64,000 nt of DNA, from assembly GCA_037903475.1 (NCBI GenBank), contig JBAJFG010000240.1:992001-1056000 (forward strand), given 5' to 3'. Shown one piece after another: positions 1 to 11,649 of this stretch. The position numbers and the translations under genes are program-made. Position 1 is the stretch's first letter, and each line of letters starts with the position of its first letter. The DNA is from Ancylostoma caninum. Lineage: Eukaryota; Nematoda; Chromadorea; Rhabditida; Ancylostomatidae. The notes under the pieces were generated by a model, which saw only the letters and a program-made list of their open reading frames with translations, had not been told where the DNA came from and did not search any database.

Positions 1-430
1 CCAGTAGACCTGTCCCTACCGACTCCCGGGCAAAAATATAGAAAAATCAATAAAATCGATAAATCGATTTTTGGTGCAAAACTGTTATCACATTCGTGTT
101 CAGCGCATTGACAAACTCCAGTAGACCTGTCCACACCGACTCTCGGGCGAAAATACCGAAAATTCAATAAAATCGATAAACCGATTTTTGGTGCAAAACT
201 GTTATCACATTCGTGTTCAGCGCATTGACAAACTCCAGTAGACCTGTCCACACCGACTCTCGGGCGAAAATACCGAAAAATCAATAAAATCGATAAATCG
301 ATATTTGGCGCAAAACGGTTATCATATTCGTGTTCAGCGCATTAAGAAATCCCAGTAGACCCGTCCGCGCTGCCCCTGAGCAAAAGTAGCGAAAAATCAA
401 TAAAATCGATAAATCAATCGATAATGCCTG
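1..430. repeat. 117-bp tandem repeat array
   Basis: Units beginning with CCAGTAGACC start at about 1, 118, 235 and 352, giving a period of 117 bp. The last unit is partial. Each unit carries an AAATCAATAAAATCGATAAA core and ends in TTCAGCGCATTGA. The array runs off the left edge of the window. A diverged array with the same unit occurs near 18.1-18.5 kb. Confidence 0.9.
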
Positions 431-1186
431 GCATAAAGTAGCCCAAAACCTCTGCCGGCCTATGTGGAATAAGCTTGCAAAGTTTGGTCCCGATCGGTTC
501 ACCCTCCGCGATTTCTATAAGGAACATACATACATACACACACACACACATACATTCTACTTTATATATACAGAAGACGTTTGGTTCAGATGAAGACTCT
601 AAAATCTAATAGTAAAAAATGAAAATAAATAAATAATAAATATAAAGTAACAGATAATGAATAATCTAATAGTGAATAATGTACTTGTGATGAGGTGCAA
701 TTATTTAAAACGATTAAGGTCTGAAGAAGGCGTTATCGCCGAAAGCTAACGAATAAAGAAGTTGGAGAGTCTTCACTTTATCAATCAAAAAACTACATAA
801 TGAAGCTCAGAGACAGACAAATACTGAATACTCTATAACCTTCTTACAAAGCTTGGAGCCTCCGACAATTGGGACACAAGACGTTTTTGCGCATATTACA
901 GTTGCAAATTTGTTTGTTTGGCTAGCTCGCAGTTTGTATGTATGTACATACAGTTATCAGTAAGATATGATCAGTGGCATACCGAAAGCGGAACTTTCCA
1001 TCATCCATAACTTAACTTGGGATTGAACTATTCGGCTAAAATTTTAGGATATGCTGAGGGTTGAAGTACTTTTTCTTCTCGCTATATAACATTGATGCAA
1101 ACTGTTTTCAAACAGAACAATAGCGTTTGGAGCTCGAATTCATCACTTGTTTGTATCGTGTCATCTTGATTCGCAGAAGAGTTATT
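431..1186. other. intergenic, no gene seen
   Basis: AT-rich sequence with a short CA microsatellite at about 537-552. At about 721-752 is a stretch reading GAAGAAGGCGTTATCGCCGAAAGC, the sort of sequence seen near the 3' ends of dispersed elements in nematodes. A comparable stretch occurs at about 32620-32660. No coding exon is supported. Confidence 0.5.
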
Positions 1187-1200
1187 CTAAATTTTATTTT

Positions 1201-1346
1201 GAATGAGCAATTTGATGTGATATTCGTATTCTGCAATTCCATTCATTACATAAAGAAGTGGGATTGCCAAGAAGCCGTAAAAAAGTGAGAAAAAAGAGTT
1301 TTCAATAGATAACCCCGTACAAAGATAACCGTTCCGACAGAAAAAG
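1201..1346 (-). other. possible membrane-protein exon or receptor relic
   Basis: On the minus strand an open stretch after a plausible TATCACAG acceptor encodes a hydrophobic run containing SLFYGFLAIPLLYVMNGIA, followed by a stop. This could be one transmembrane segment of a chemoreceptor. I could not find flanking exons in compatible phase, so this may be a relic or chance. Confidence 0.15.
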
Positions 1347-2019
1347 TTTCTGTGATACTTTCTCGTAAATTCTGTCAGTTGGCTCGGTTGTCGAATTTCA
1401 GCAGCAAAGGAAAATGTAGCAATGACATCTGGTAGAATTGCCAATTATGTGCCTAAACTGTGTTAACTTTTTATGTTTCTCAGATGGTGGTGGTAAAGAT
1501 ATGGGATGAAGTCCAGCGAAGCCGAGGAAATTGATGTTTAAGCCTAATGAAGCCACTAGGATTGAGTTTCTGTCCAGATAAGCTACGGTTTGAAGCATCC
1601 ATAGAGCTTAATACATGTAAAACTTCATCTGGATAGCTCATTTCAAAGTTGATTTATAGCAAAAAAATCCTCCTTTCGAAATGGCACTGATCACATCCTT
1701 TTGATGCGACTGCATAGGTACTGTCTTATTGCTTTTGGTTATTATGGGCCTATTAGTGCTCACAGGCTGGCACATCTTCCTATTCATACACCGATTCCTG
1801 TGCCTTCCTAGGAATCTTGATCTTCTTCTCACTGTTTTCTTTCAGTTGCCCCGCCCTCTATGTAGCGAGCGTTGCTGCTGAAGCTTTATGATTCCGAAAT
1901 GTTTCTGTCTCTAAGTCTCATTTGAAGATCTGTTTTCCTGAACTGTTGAGGCTCTTCTGGATGTCTTCATTTCGTTTTGTTAGCCTTTTGCCTTTAAAGC
2001 CTTCATCAGACTTTAAAAC

Positions 2020-2235
2020 TCAGAATGAATACAACAACAGCGGATACAAAAGTCCATTAGCAAGAATACCGTTCGGCAAGACGTTGAGGATGACTCGACC
2101 AACACGGTGCGCAAGCCATTCAGACCCTGACAAAGACCTGTTTTCATTCCCACCACCTTCCACACCAAGAGCTGGTAACTTGGTTTTCCTTTGCAAATCT
2201 GCTAAACTGGTGGCGATGAAAACCGTCTTTTCCAT
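2020..2235 (-). CDS. short hypothetical ORF
   Basis: About 71 codons from an ATG (MEKTVFIATSLAD...) to a stop, ending in a hydrophobic LANGLLYPLLLYSF tail. No family is recognised. The opposite strand is also open across the same bases for over 100 codons. That can happen in repeats, so the coding status is doubtful. An end of the small TIR family seen at 6528-6953 lies just downstream on the + strand (about 2308-2332). Confidence 0.2.
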   Translation of the reverse strand: MEKTVFIATSLADLQRKTKLPALGVEGGGNENRSLSGSEWLAHRVGRVILNVLPNGILANGLLYPLLLYSF

Positions 2236-2335
2236 AGGATTTGACAAAATTGATCACTATCTTCATTCATAGCGATAACCTCAAGATTGTAGCAAAATCT
2301 GTAAGAGCAAAATTTCCGTGGATGCTGCCTTTAAA

Positions 2336-4060
2336 TGCTTGAAAGATGGTAGTCAAATGATTAAAGTTACAAGTGAGTCTCCATAGCTCAAAAAAAAAAC
2401 AGAGCCTTATGATTTTTTGGTTTCAGTATGTGGTACCACCCATATTATTTGGGACATTTTTATGTTAAATTATCATTGCACTATTGTATCATGCGATTCT
2501 TTCTTTTTGTTTATTTTTGGATGCATCATTAACAACTACAAAAACGCCAAACAGAAAAAAATCAACTCAGCTTATGCTGTACGAGGTGAGGCGTTCACGG
2601 CTATCGTAAGAATTGCTCTCCTTGCTGTCACAATTTTTCATAAAGACCCTTCCGGGAATGACTGTGGTCGTATTCATAGAACAGATATCGTGCTCAGCGA
2701 AAATCATTTGCATCCAAATGTTTCCCAGTAGAATGCAGGATTCTCGTCCTCCTCTGTAATGGCATCAGGAAATTGAAATCGAAACGTCTGCTACATTTCC
2801 GCTTCGTAACTAGCATTTGATGAGAGGAATTCTTTGGAACAATTACTGTGCTAACAGAGAGGAACTGCTCAACTCAACATTACCAGTATCATTTTGGAAA
2901 AGCTTTAGCTGTTTTAAATCTCTTTCAAAAGCGAAAACTTGATAGCGCTCGTTTTAGAACCTAAAAGAAACAAGGAGGAACAGGACCTTAAAATCAGAAC
3001 GCAATTCTAATGGGAAGTTAATCGTCGTCGAATACAAAGCATCAATTTAGGCGACGATGACGACATTCGAAAAAGTTAATTTCGAGGATGGAAAACTTTT
3101 CGTTCTTATTTTAGAAAAATACATGCCCCTACAGTATGAATGAAAATTGTGCACTAGCGTAATTATACATTTATTTATCGAGCGCACCTCAGTCTTATTC
3201 AAAACCGTCAAGGTTATAATCACAAGTGTTAGAATTACAGTCACTATATGAGAAAGCAACAGGACAAAATACCTAGTTGAGGTAGCGAGAAGGTTTGCCA
3301 TTGAGAAATTACTTCATGAGGCAGAAAAGGTTATTAACGTGTTTTGATTTCTGTGTATTCATTATCGACGTTCTAACAAAGAATTCTAACCATTCATGGA
3401 AAAATGAATGTTAGCGACTTTAATCCTGTGATGTAGCCCCGTGAGGGTTACATTTCCCTAGAGACCTTCCACTTTTTCCTCCCACGTCATTACCCTCCTC
3501 CTCAATCTTCATAATTTTTTAACTTAGTCAATTACTCCATTTATTTTCTTGATCTTTAATCAGACAGAATTAGAATAATCAGATTATTTGGAACGTCACC
3601 AATTTTTCCTAACCATCTAATTTCATTATTATCTTGAACGTATTTAAGTTCAAAATTGTCAAATATGTTACTACAATGCGTTTAAACTGCCCCCCCCCCC
3701 TGGTGTAGGATCACTACGACTTCACTGGGCTATTGTAGCTTTTGATATTTGATGATATTCTTCTGCGCCATTCAGGTTGATAGATGGAATTCCTCAATTT
3801 GATCGGCCCGACGTCTCGACGGTAACGTCCTCTTCAGAGGCCTAAAAGTGGTCTCAATGCTATTTATGATGTGGACCGCCAAACGTCTCATCTCTCGGGA
3901 AACCATGGACATTCTCCCGAAGTAGCTTTTGATGTTTTTACGACAAGATATTAATGATTATGAAGGCAGAGTATGACAGAATAATACACCTGCAGTGATT
4001 TCTGAAGAACTAGTCGGAAAATCTAATAAGTTCGACTCGAATACAGCGTGAGTTGAGCTC
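2336..4060. other. intergenic, no gene seen
   Basis: AT-rich sequence with a poly-C run near 3691-3701. An 84-codon minus-strand reading frame at 3047-3301 starts with a hydrophobic segment but has no splice context or recognisable family, so it is not called as a gene. Confidence 0.4.
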
Positions 4061-5336
4061 AGGGTCAAGCGTGATGATGGTAAAAAGTCGATCCCCATAC
4101 GACCCCCCCCCTTTCAGCCACCAAAAATGCGACCCCCCCTTACACAAATTTCCTTCTATGCTTGCAGAATTTAGATATTTAGATATCCCATTTCAAGTGT
4201 TCGTGCTGCGAGAGGTGTGGTGGAGCCAGAGCATAGGAAGGAGAAAGAGGCTCTTTTGTATCTAACTAGTTGTTTGGAAGTTTTTTGGAAAACGTTGAAA
4301 TGTACGCAGTGGACAAAAAACGTGCATTACCTATGCAATGTTGCTTACGTAACTAATGAGGCTCGAACACATCAAGAAAAAACATCTATATACGCCATCT
4401 ACATGGTGAAGGGTTCAATCCCTACCAATGCTAAAGTTTTTGCTGAGGGTAAAATGGTGTGCGGTGAGCGAGTTTCAGTCTGAAAGCGTCCGTACAGAGT
4501 TTCTAAACGAAATGCCTTCGTATTCGTCACGAAAAACAACCATACACATCATCGACATGGTCAAGGGTTCGATCCCCTCCGAGGCTAGAATTTTTGCATA
4601 GCGTAAAATGACACGCGCTTGTAGTGGATTCGAGATGACCGACCGTAAAGCACGAAATAACTGTTTATAGGGGTGGAAGACTGGGTAGGACGGTTAGTAC
4701 GGACGTGCGAAAATTTTGGCCTAAAATTTAGACTCGTTCAGAGATATGGTTGTAGTCGGACACGAATATCAGAAGATCTGGCCCGTTGAGGTCCCAATTT
4801 TTTTCAAGTTTTCAATAGACGAAGGTTTGCGCTTTCAGGCTGTACAGCTCGTTTTTCCGCAGCTGCTTGCACCGCGATTCAACTCCGTCGATAAAAACAT
4901 GGAAAAAAGGCCATTTTTATCGACGAAACCTCATCTCCGTAATTCCCGTGCTGAATCTTTCCTCTTGAAGCTGGAGAACTGGAACTTGAGGGTAAAGCAC
5001 TATTGGATAGCTTCCATAAAATGACTTTTTACCGGCCTGCAGGACTGGGTGGGACTTTCAGTACGGACGTGCGAAAATTTCAGCCTATAACCCCCACTTC
5101 TCACTATTCAAATCAAACGGTTAAAGTCTTTTAATCACGTCAAAACAAATTCTGTGTATGGATAATTCAGTGTCCCACTTCTTCCGTTTTTTCTACCTTT
5201 TTTTCTACCTCCTATTCCACACTAAGGCACTCCCCTCCCGACCACGACCCCCCCCCCTTACGACCCCCTCTTTCCCCACCCCCCCCCCCTCATACGACCC
5301 CCCCCCCCCTTAATTTATCGACACACGCTTGACCCT
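4061..5336. mobile_element. TIR element flanked by C-tracts
   Basis: Begins AGGGTCAAGCGTG and ends with its reverse complement CACGCTTGACCCT. Just inside both ends are repeated CGACCCCCCCC tracts (4096-4138 and 5246-5312). The interior has a direct repeat around GTACGGACGTGCGAAAATTT (about 4700-4720 and 5060-5080). It also has two B-box-like stretches, GGTTCAATCCC near 4410 and GGTTCGATCCCC near 4566, suggesting tRNA-like material. No transposase is visible. About 1.28 kb. Confidence 0.6.
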
Positions 5337-6005
5337 GTTTAGGATCAAAAATATTATTTATGTCTGCAACTAAACTACCGACTTATAACAAATACCGATC
5401 TTTTCAATTTCTTCTTCCTCATGTTTTGAAGAACCATTATGCTTGTGCTAAGACTTTTCCTGCATCCTGTTGAGCGGAAATGAATTGGAGCTCTGATTGA
5501 TGCCTTGAAAATTGAGGACGACCTTGTTCAAGTTGACCATTGCGATGTCGATTCTGCAACTTCTACTGGTGTGCATGAGATTGTTGGTCTCCAATTTAAT
5601 ATGCAAAACTGAATTATAGTAATGCTCGAGCTGCACATGACTTTTTTGACTTATGATCTTATGTAAATGCCACTTTTCTGTGGATAATAAGTATGTGAAC
5701 TAAGTAATTCGCTGCGATTACAGTGGCGCGTGGGTGCAAAAAATCGCTTGCAGGTGGCTGTTTCGAGGCGCTTCGAATGTTCTCTGCTATTGTATGCGAA
5801 GCTATTGCGCAAAACGAGCCTAATTGTTGAGTATAGGAAATTTTCATATATTGTTAAACATTAACTGCACTTAAGAATGTCTGCGGTGCAGCAATAGTTT
5901 CATGCAGTGTTTGCAGCTTGATTTTTGATACTTCTGATGTTGTGGATTTCCTGTAGTGCAAAACCAAATCCTTTTATGGTTCAATGTTTGCTTAAAAGCT
6001 ATTCG
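5337..6005. other. intergenic, no gene seen
   Basis: Only short reading frames without splice context or family resemblance. Ordinary unique-looking sequence. Confidence 0.4.
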
Positions 6006-6193
6006 CTAAGGGCTCTGCCACCTAAGCTATACATGTAAAGTATGCTGTGTAACCAGTTTTAACTAATTCGTTTATTTGTTCTCTGCTGCTGGTGGTGGAG
6101 CTAAATCTAGCAGAGAACAAATAAACGGATTAGTTAAAAACTGGTTACACAGCGTACTTTACATGTATAACTTAGGTGACAGAGCCCTTTAGC
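6006..6193. repeat. 188-bp near-perfect hairpin (foldback MITE)
   Basis: The left arm starts CTAAGGGCTCTGCCACCTAAG and the right arm ends with the matching CTTAGGTGACAGAGCCCTTTAG. Arms of about 80 bp flank a loop of about 20 bp (TGCTGGTGGTGGAGC...). There are few mismatches, so the insertion is young or the structure is maintained. No coding capacity. Confidence 0.85.
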
Positions 6194-6527
6194 AAACTTA
6201 GGGCCGAAAATATCAAATTCCGGTTCTACTAAAAGCTCTCTGTAAGAGACAAATTTATCTTTTCACATAAAGTCCAATCAACCATCTAATCAAGTCAATT
6301 CCTGTTTCAATATTCTTTTTTTAAGTTCAACGCACCTTTTCGGTCTATCCAATAAACAGGTGAATAAATAAATTCGCAGAATACTTAGTTTCTTTGAGGG
6401 CACTCTAGGAACCTAGCTCTTGAGTATGTCACCTCATACGCATTTGCATGAATGATCTAAATGATCGGTACTCCACTCAATATGATATTTAGAAAGAAAT
6501 CGTACCCGCGATTGATGAACAACTTCT

Positions 6528-6953
6528 TTTAAAGGCAGCACTCACGGAAATTTTTGGGTTGAAGATTTCACGCTACATCGGGGTTTTTAGGGACGATATT
6601 GACAACGATGAAGTAGCGTGAAACTCTCGAAAACCACAGGAAATAATGGCGGTATTTTATGTGTGTCCACAGCGCGTACGAGTGTTCCGTGATGGGTCCC
6701 GCCACGAAACCCTGGAAACCATGCAAATGATACGAATTTCATAAACGAGCCTCCGCTGAACCACATGCGCACTCCCTGTTAACGGCGTTAGCTGGCGCGA
6801 CGAAACCATAATGTACAGACGTGTCCACGGCAGTATCGTCGCAGGTAAACGGCCATCCACGGTGTTCAACCTACTGTTGCTATTGTCCAGCATCCCGCCA
6901 CATGGTAAGCGAGTCATTTTAGAAGTATGAATTCCCGTGAGGGCTGCCTTTAA
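6528..6953. mobile_element. 426-bp TIR element (MITE)
   Basis: Left end TTTAAAGGCAGCACTCACGG, right end CCGTGAGGGCTGCCTTTAA. Interior reading frames on the minus strand look like shadows. Single ends of the same family occur at about 2308-2332 and 38400-38424. Confidence 0.7.
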
Positions 6954-8151
6954 TCTTACCTCTGAAATACATGTGTAGACCCTCTACTATTTTCTTCTTC
7001 TGGAACAATGAACTCCTCTATGCGATTCTGTGTGGTCTCGAGCACGTAAAAATATGCACAGTCGTTTCAGTTCAATGATTCTTGTCATATTCTTTCAGAA
7101 AATAAGGCTGCAATTCCTGCGTTCCTTCCCTGCACATCGCAGTAATAGGCATTCTCCCTCTTCGATACGTTGTTTTTTTTTCTCTTTTCTCTTTTTATAG
7201 TCCACGGAAATTGATGGTGCAACAAGCAAAATGACTGCATGAAAAACCTGACTTCTCCTCATATCTCAGTCACTGTGGCAACCGTAGTAGTAGTAAAAAT
7301 TATCCGTGGACTTCAATTCTGCATCATTTTTATGTTTTTTCTTGCATTCTTTTTCCTCATTCCTATTCCTTCTCATTCTTTGCTTTCCAAGCTACGCTTG
7401 TTCAGTTATGGTTTACCTTCAAATGCATAAAGGCGGAAATTCTACGGCGCAAACAGTGAAGATATCATCTCTACGCTGCAGCTTGGGCTGGAATGGTAGT
7501 GGTCGCCGTATCAATGCAGTGATTCTGAAATTTTTAAAATCGTTCGGAACAGGCTCCACCAAGACCCATGGAGATTCATGCGCAAAATGGCGAATGAAGT
7601 CAGGATCAGCCACACTTCCATGGCTAGAACTTTGAGGCAGAAGCTGGACCTTCACTCTTACCGTCTCCGATCTCATAAAATACTGGGAGTGGCCACTGTA
7701 CAGTCAGGATCAAAGTACTATGGATTTTTCTGTGAGGTTAGGATTAGAGAGGGAGGTCTGCTCTATCCGTCACAAAAATCTAGATTCGCTGAAACAAGCG
7801 CTCAGGGAAAACTTGAGATTACCTAGACGAAGAATACTTGCGAGGAACATGTGCTGCATTTACGAAGGGGGTGATGGCCTGCGTTCCAGGTGATGGGCGA
7901 TATTTCGAAGACCTATGGATATTTAATATTTGTTCAGCCACCAATAAACTATTGTAGTGATTTGAACAGCTATGAAATAGTGGAATAGATATAGCATTGA
8001 CGTTGCACGTGTAATTTAAGTTTATATGTAGATTGCAATGCAAGAGTAATTTACCTCGTACTAATTCGACCACCCTTTACGTATAAGTCAATTCCTCTCG
8101 GATATAAGGGTGAGATTTTACCTAAATCTGCTTGTGCTTCTCAATGGTACT
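6954..8151. other. intergenic with a dispersed-repeat segment
   Basis: Between about 7419 and 7676 both strands stay open over about 85-110 codons. The composition looks like a dispersed nematode repeat, not a gene. There is no start context, splice pairing or family assignment. Confidence 0.35.
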
Positions 8152-8838
8152 TACAGTCGGGTCCAGCAGTCACTGCAAATGGACGCCGGCGGGCGCCGGC
8201 CGCCACCACCCTCCCGCGCCCCGGTATTAATGAGCTATAAATCACTCGAGTTGGGAGAAAGCGAAGAAAAATACAATTTTAGTCCATAGTAGACAGAGTG
8301 CAGTGGATATGTTAAGGCTATAAAGCAGGGGACCATTTTCACAACTTTCCCGTTTTTTCATTTTTGTGATTTTCATGGGGAAAGATTTCTGAATCACAAT
8401 AGCGAAGCCAACTCTTCCATTTTCTGCCTATAGTACACTGCTTCGTGAATACAAAAGTTGCCGTTATTCTTCTATAGATGGACACAGTACTTCAGTTATC
8501 CCATCTGAATAATAAAGCTCATCCAATTCGGGATCCTCAGAAATAATTGAAATCCGTACAAATTGTTCCATATCCATTGCGAAGTAGTTCTACCGCTGTC
8601 ATTTATCTTTCGTGGAGCAGTCCTTTAAGGCGGAGTTACTCTCTCCCGGTTTCCCTCAACTTTGAAAAAGTGGTTTTTCACTATTACTTACACTATTACT
8701 ATTACTAACACTTACACTTATCGTAGTTTGTCTTCGAAATCTATGCAAAACTTTGCCGGATGCCTTCCTGGACTACCCGAAGGAGATCACGGGGGACGTT
8801 CCAAGCAGTGAACCCCAAACACTGCGATACTTAACTCT

Positions 8839-8912
8839 GGATCTCCAACGGAGTGGAACCAGCGATAGGGACAGATTGCAATCTGCCACTCAAACCACTG
8901 AGCCATCCGGGC
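8839..8912 (-). repeat. tRNA-like SINE module (type 2)
   Basis: Read on the minus strand it starts AGCCCGGATGGCTCAGTGG (A-box-like) and later has a GGTTCCACTCC B-box-like stretch. It has the length of a tRNA head but does not fold as a clean functional tRNA gene by eye. The same module recurs at 25763-25841, 47069-47143 and 47457-47533. Confidence 0.7.
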
Positions 8913-8983
8913 TATTTTTTATGTTGGAGTCTGTTAGATAACTGCAGCAGTCGTAGGCAGCAAACAATATGTATTTGCAAAAC

Positions 8984-9068
8984 GGGGGCACAGGACAGGA
9001 TTCGATCCCCTGACCATCACAGCGTGGATCATTCGCTCAACCCACTGGGCTATGCGCGCACACGATGC
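8984..9068 (-). repeat. tRNA-like SINE module (type 1)
   Basis: On the minus strand it reads GCGCGCATAGCCCAGTGGG, then GGGGATCGAATCCTGTCC, giving recognisable internal pol III A and B boxes. The same module occurs at 25613-25691 and 47308-47388. I call it a SINE module, not a tRNA gene, because it always sits in the same repeat context. Confidence 0.7.
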
Positions 9069-9622
9069 AACATCGCCAATAGTGTCGAATCTTACTTACA
9101 CTTACACGTATCGTAGTTTATCTTAGAAATTTAGGTGAAAAGGGAGTTAGGTGGGGCCACTCCTGTGAAGCCTAAGCCTAAGCCTTAAACCCATTCTTAA
9201 GCATAAGGTTAGGCTTATCTACCCTGTCCACTATGGACTAAAATTGTATTTTTCTTCGCTTTCTCCCAAGCTCGAGTGATTTTTAGCTCATTAATACCGG
9301 GGCGCCGGAGGGTGGCGGCGGCCGGCGCCCGCCGGCGCCCATTTGCAGTGGCTGCCGGACCGGACTGTACAGTGATGTAGAAGACGATGCTCTCTCAGTG
9401 AACCCACATCTCTGGGCATCCAGTAAGCATTTTCTTTAGCTGTTGAAATGTTTCTCTTTGTCTACTCTCTAATCGCTATGTCTATGTGCTTGGTAAGAAT
9501 ATCAGCAGCTCACCGACATCATTCATGTTTTCCATATTGTTTGCTGAGCTTCCACTGCTACAAGGCACCACCTTCTACTGCAACGCATTAGTAACCACAA
9601 TTATGTAAGCTTCCAGACTGCG

Positions 9623-11649
9623 ATGGACACTTTTCTGGACATACCAGAGAACACCGTGAAATTCACTTACCACAACTTTTTGTACGTCGAATTCGCGCTA
9701 CACGTCATCGGGATCTGGGTTTCTGCCGCTTTTCTCGCCTTATTCTCCCATCTACGATCGGTACACATAAACCTCATCTGGATCCTTGACAGTTTCATAC
9801 TGTCGTTCTGTATAACTACGGTGTGGCGTATTTATTATTGTGCAAAGATGCTGATATTAGACCTTGACCCAGGAGATGAAGCGCTCACTATAAGCGCGGA
9901 TCTGCGGGACACTTCTATGTACGCAGGTGTGTTTGTGCGGCAATGATTTTTCAGAATAATTCTTACGAAGACATGTTTCTTATGTTTTGATTAAGCTGGC
10001 CTCCACATGCTACTGCTCTCCGCCGAACGTCAACTAGCGACAATCCGCTCCGGAACGTATGAGAACGAAAGTCATATTCCGCACATTTGCGCGGCTATCG
10101 TCAGCATTGTAGGTTTTAAACCTGATCATATATAGCCTAGTGGGATGAATCGTGCCTTTTTCCGAAACGCTCACCCTCGCTGCGCATCGTTGTTTCTAAC
10201 AGCCGGATAATTTATCAGCATCCCAAATACAGCCCTAGACTCTGATATGGACCATACATAGCTCATCATTAAGTGATAAAAAATGCTGTCCCAGGAATGA
10301 GATCCGTACCAACTTAAATTGCTGGGATATCACAGAAAGCCTCGTAGCGTAGAAGGGGGCAGAAGAAACAACTTGCAACTTTTGGAGAGCACTTTAAGTG
10401 ATTATTGTTTCAGTGGCTGTTTTCTTACTTTGTCGTGACAACCTTGAGAGAGCACCTCTTCACCAACTTCCTAGCTGCATTCATATTCCTCACAATTTAT
10501 GGAATTTCTATTTTGGTGAGTTCAATCTTACTTTTAAGCACTCACGTAATCTTATTTTCTTTTCCAGTACAACTTCTTTGCAATCATGGAGGATCTTTGA
10601 AAGTTTCAGTGCATTATTAGAAATTTCTAAGCCCCACAGCGAGAAAAATAAATAGGGGAGAGGCGCCAGAAAGGGTTGTAGCCACTAAATTCCAAAAAAA
10701 AAACTTTGCAAAGAAAGTATTGGTAATTTTACCCGTGACTTATGTTAAAGAGGGTAATTCCATGTCCACCTGTCGTAGTGCAAGATCGCTTTTTCAGATA
10801 ATGATGCACGTTCGAAGAACCAACTTCATCAAGTGGAAGAAGCACAGAGGGACCCTAATGTTCTCACAGAGCTTCCAGGTGGCGAATATTTTCAGGATTT
10901 TGTGCAATGAACAAAGAAACGCAAGAGCAAACCTCATGTTTAGGTACGTGAGAATGTCACTTCTGCGAGATACCTCTACACCTGCTTCGTTGTATTTTCC
11001 GTGCAGACCCTTATCGGGTGGATTTGCCTCGTGCTCTACCTTGTTTTCAAGTACCTTCTCTACTTCAACCAATAATTACTCCTAGTTTATACTTCATGCC
11101 ATCGTGCTGACTGCTTTCAGACGTGTCCTTCACGTGCCAATACTGGAGAAGGTCTTTGGCTTCGTCTTCGACATCCTGTTAGCCTCACAGACTACAAGCA
11201 TTCCTCTAGTTATTTTCTTTAACAATGCGCAACTAAAGGCACAGCTCCGAAGGATTCTGAGTGCATGTAAGTTTTCCTGAACTCTTTAAAAATAGAAAAA
11301 GAACCATTGTATTTTGCAGTTACCCATTTAGACTGTTTTACAGGTTGTTCATTAGCATCTCATCACACGAATTATATTATCGATCTTGAGGGCAGAAACA
11401 TGAAAGTGAGCGTGAGTTTCAATATTTGATTTTTTAAGATTTTTTTTAAAAGGTGGATAATCTTTTATGCGAATAAGAACGTTAGCTTGACTTCTTCAGT
11501 TTGTTTATGATGAAGTTTTGCTTAGATAAAACACATTCAGTTTAATAAACTAATGCATAACGCAATAACTAATACTGTTTTGTACGATTTTTCAGAGCAA
11601 AGATGAAACGAAAACATACTTTGACCAGCTGAAGGAGGCATGGTCATAG
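9623..11649 (+). CDS. Seven-transmembrane chemoreceptor (Sra-superfamily, SRE-like), gene 1
   Basis: Eight exons: 9623-9926, 9996-10108, 10414-10515, 10798-10878, 10944-11050, 11121-11266, 11344-11411, 11596-11649. All phases join without a stop and give 324 residues. Seven hydrophobic segments lie at roughly 19-44, 50-75, 95-111, 132-150, 160-178, 206-232 and 246-268. After TM3 the sequence is AERQLATI..TYE, and before TM6 it is FSQSFQVRENV. These are hallmark positions of the nematode Sra/Srab/Srb/Sre receptors, and SRE is my best guess. Such receptors sense chemicals at the membrane of ciliated neurons. The model was built by matching exon for exon to gene 2 at 14474; both end in EAWS. A TTCCAG acceptor lies 7 nt before the ATG, suggesting trans-splicing. 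AATAAA at 11839. Intron 1 ends in AAG. Confidence 0.88.

Larger units (their letters stand above)
8152..9370. mobile_element. TIR element carrying tRNA-like (SINE) modules, copy 1
   Basis: Long terminal inverted repeats of about 130-150 bp begin TACAGTCGGGTCC at the left and end GGACCGGACTGTA at the right. Both include a GC-rich block and a conserved stretch containing ATTTTTCTTCGCTTTCTCCCA. Inside are two tRNA-like modules on the minus strand. Compared with the copy at 25319-26453, this one lies in the opposite orientation. No transposase is seen, so it would be non-autonomous. Confidence 0.85.

Noticed and set aside
1..430. CRISPR-like array
   Set aside because: The 117-bp units are contiguous with no unique spacers, and the genome is eukaryotic; it is satellite DNA.
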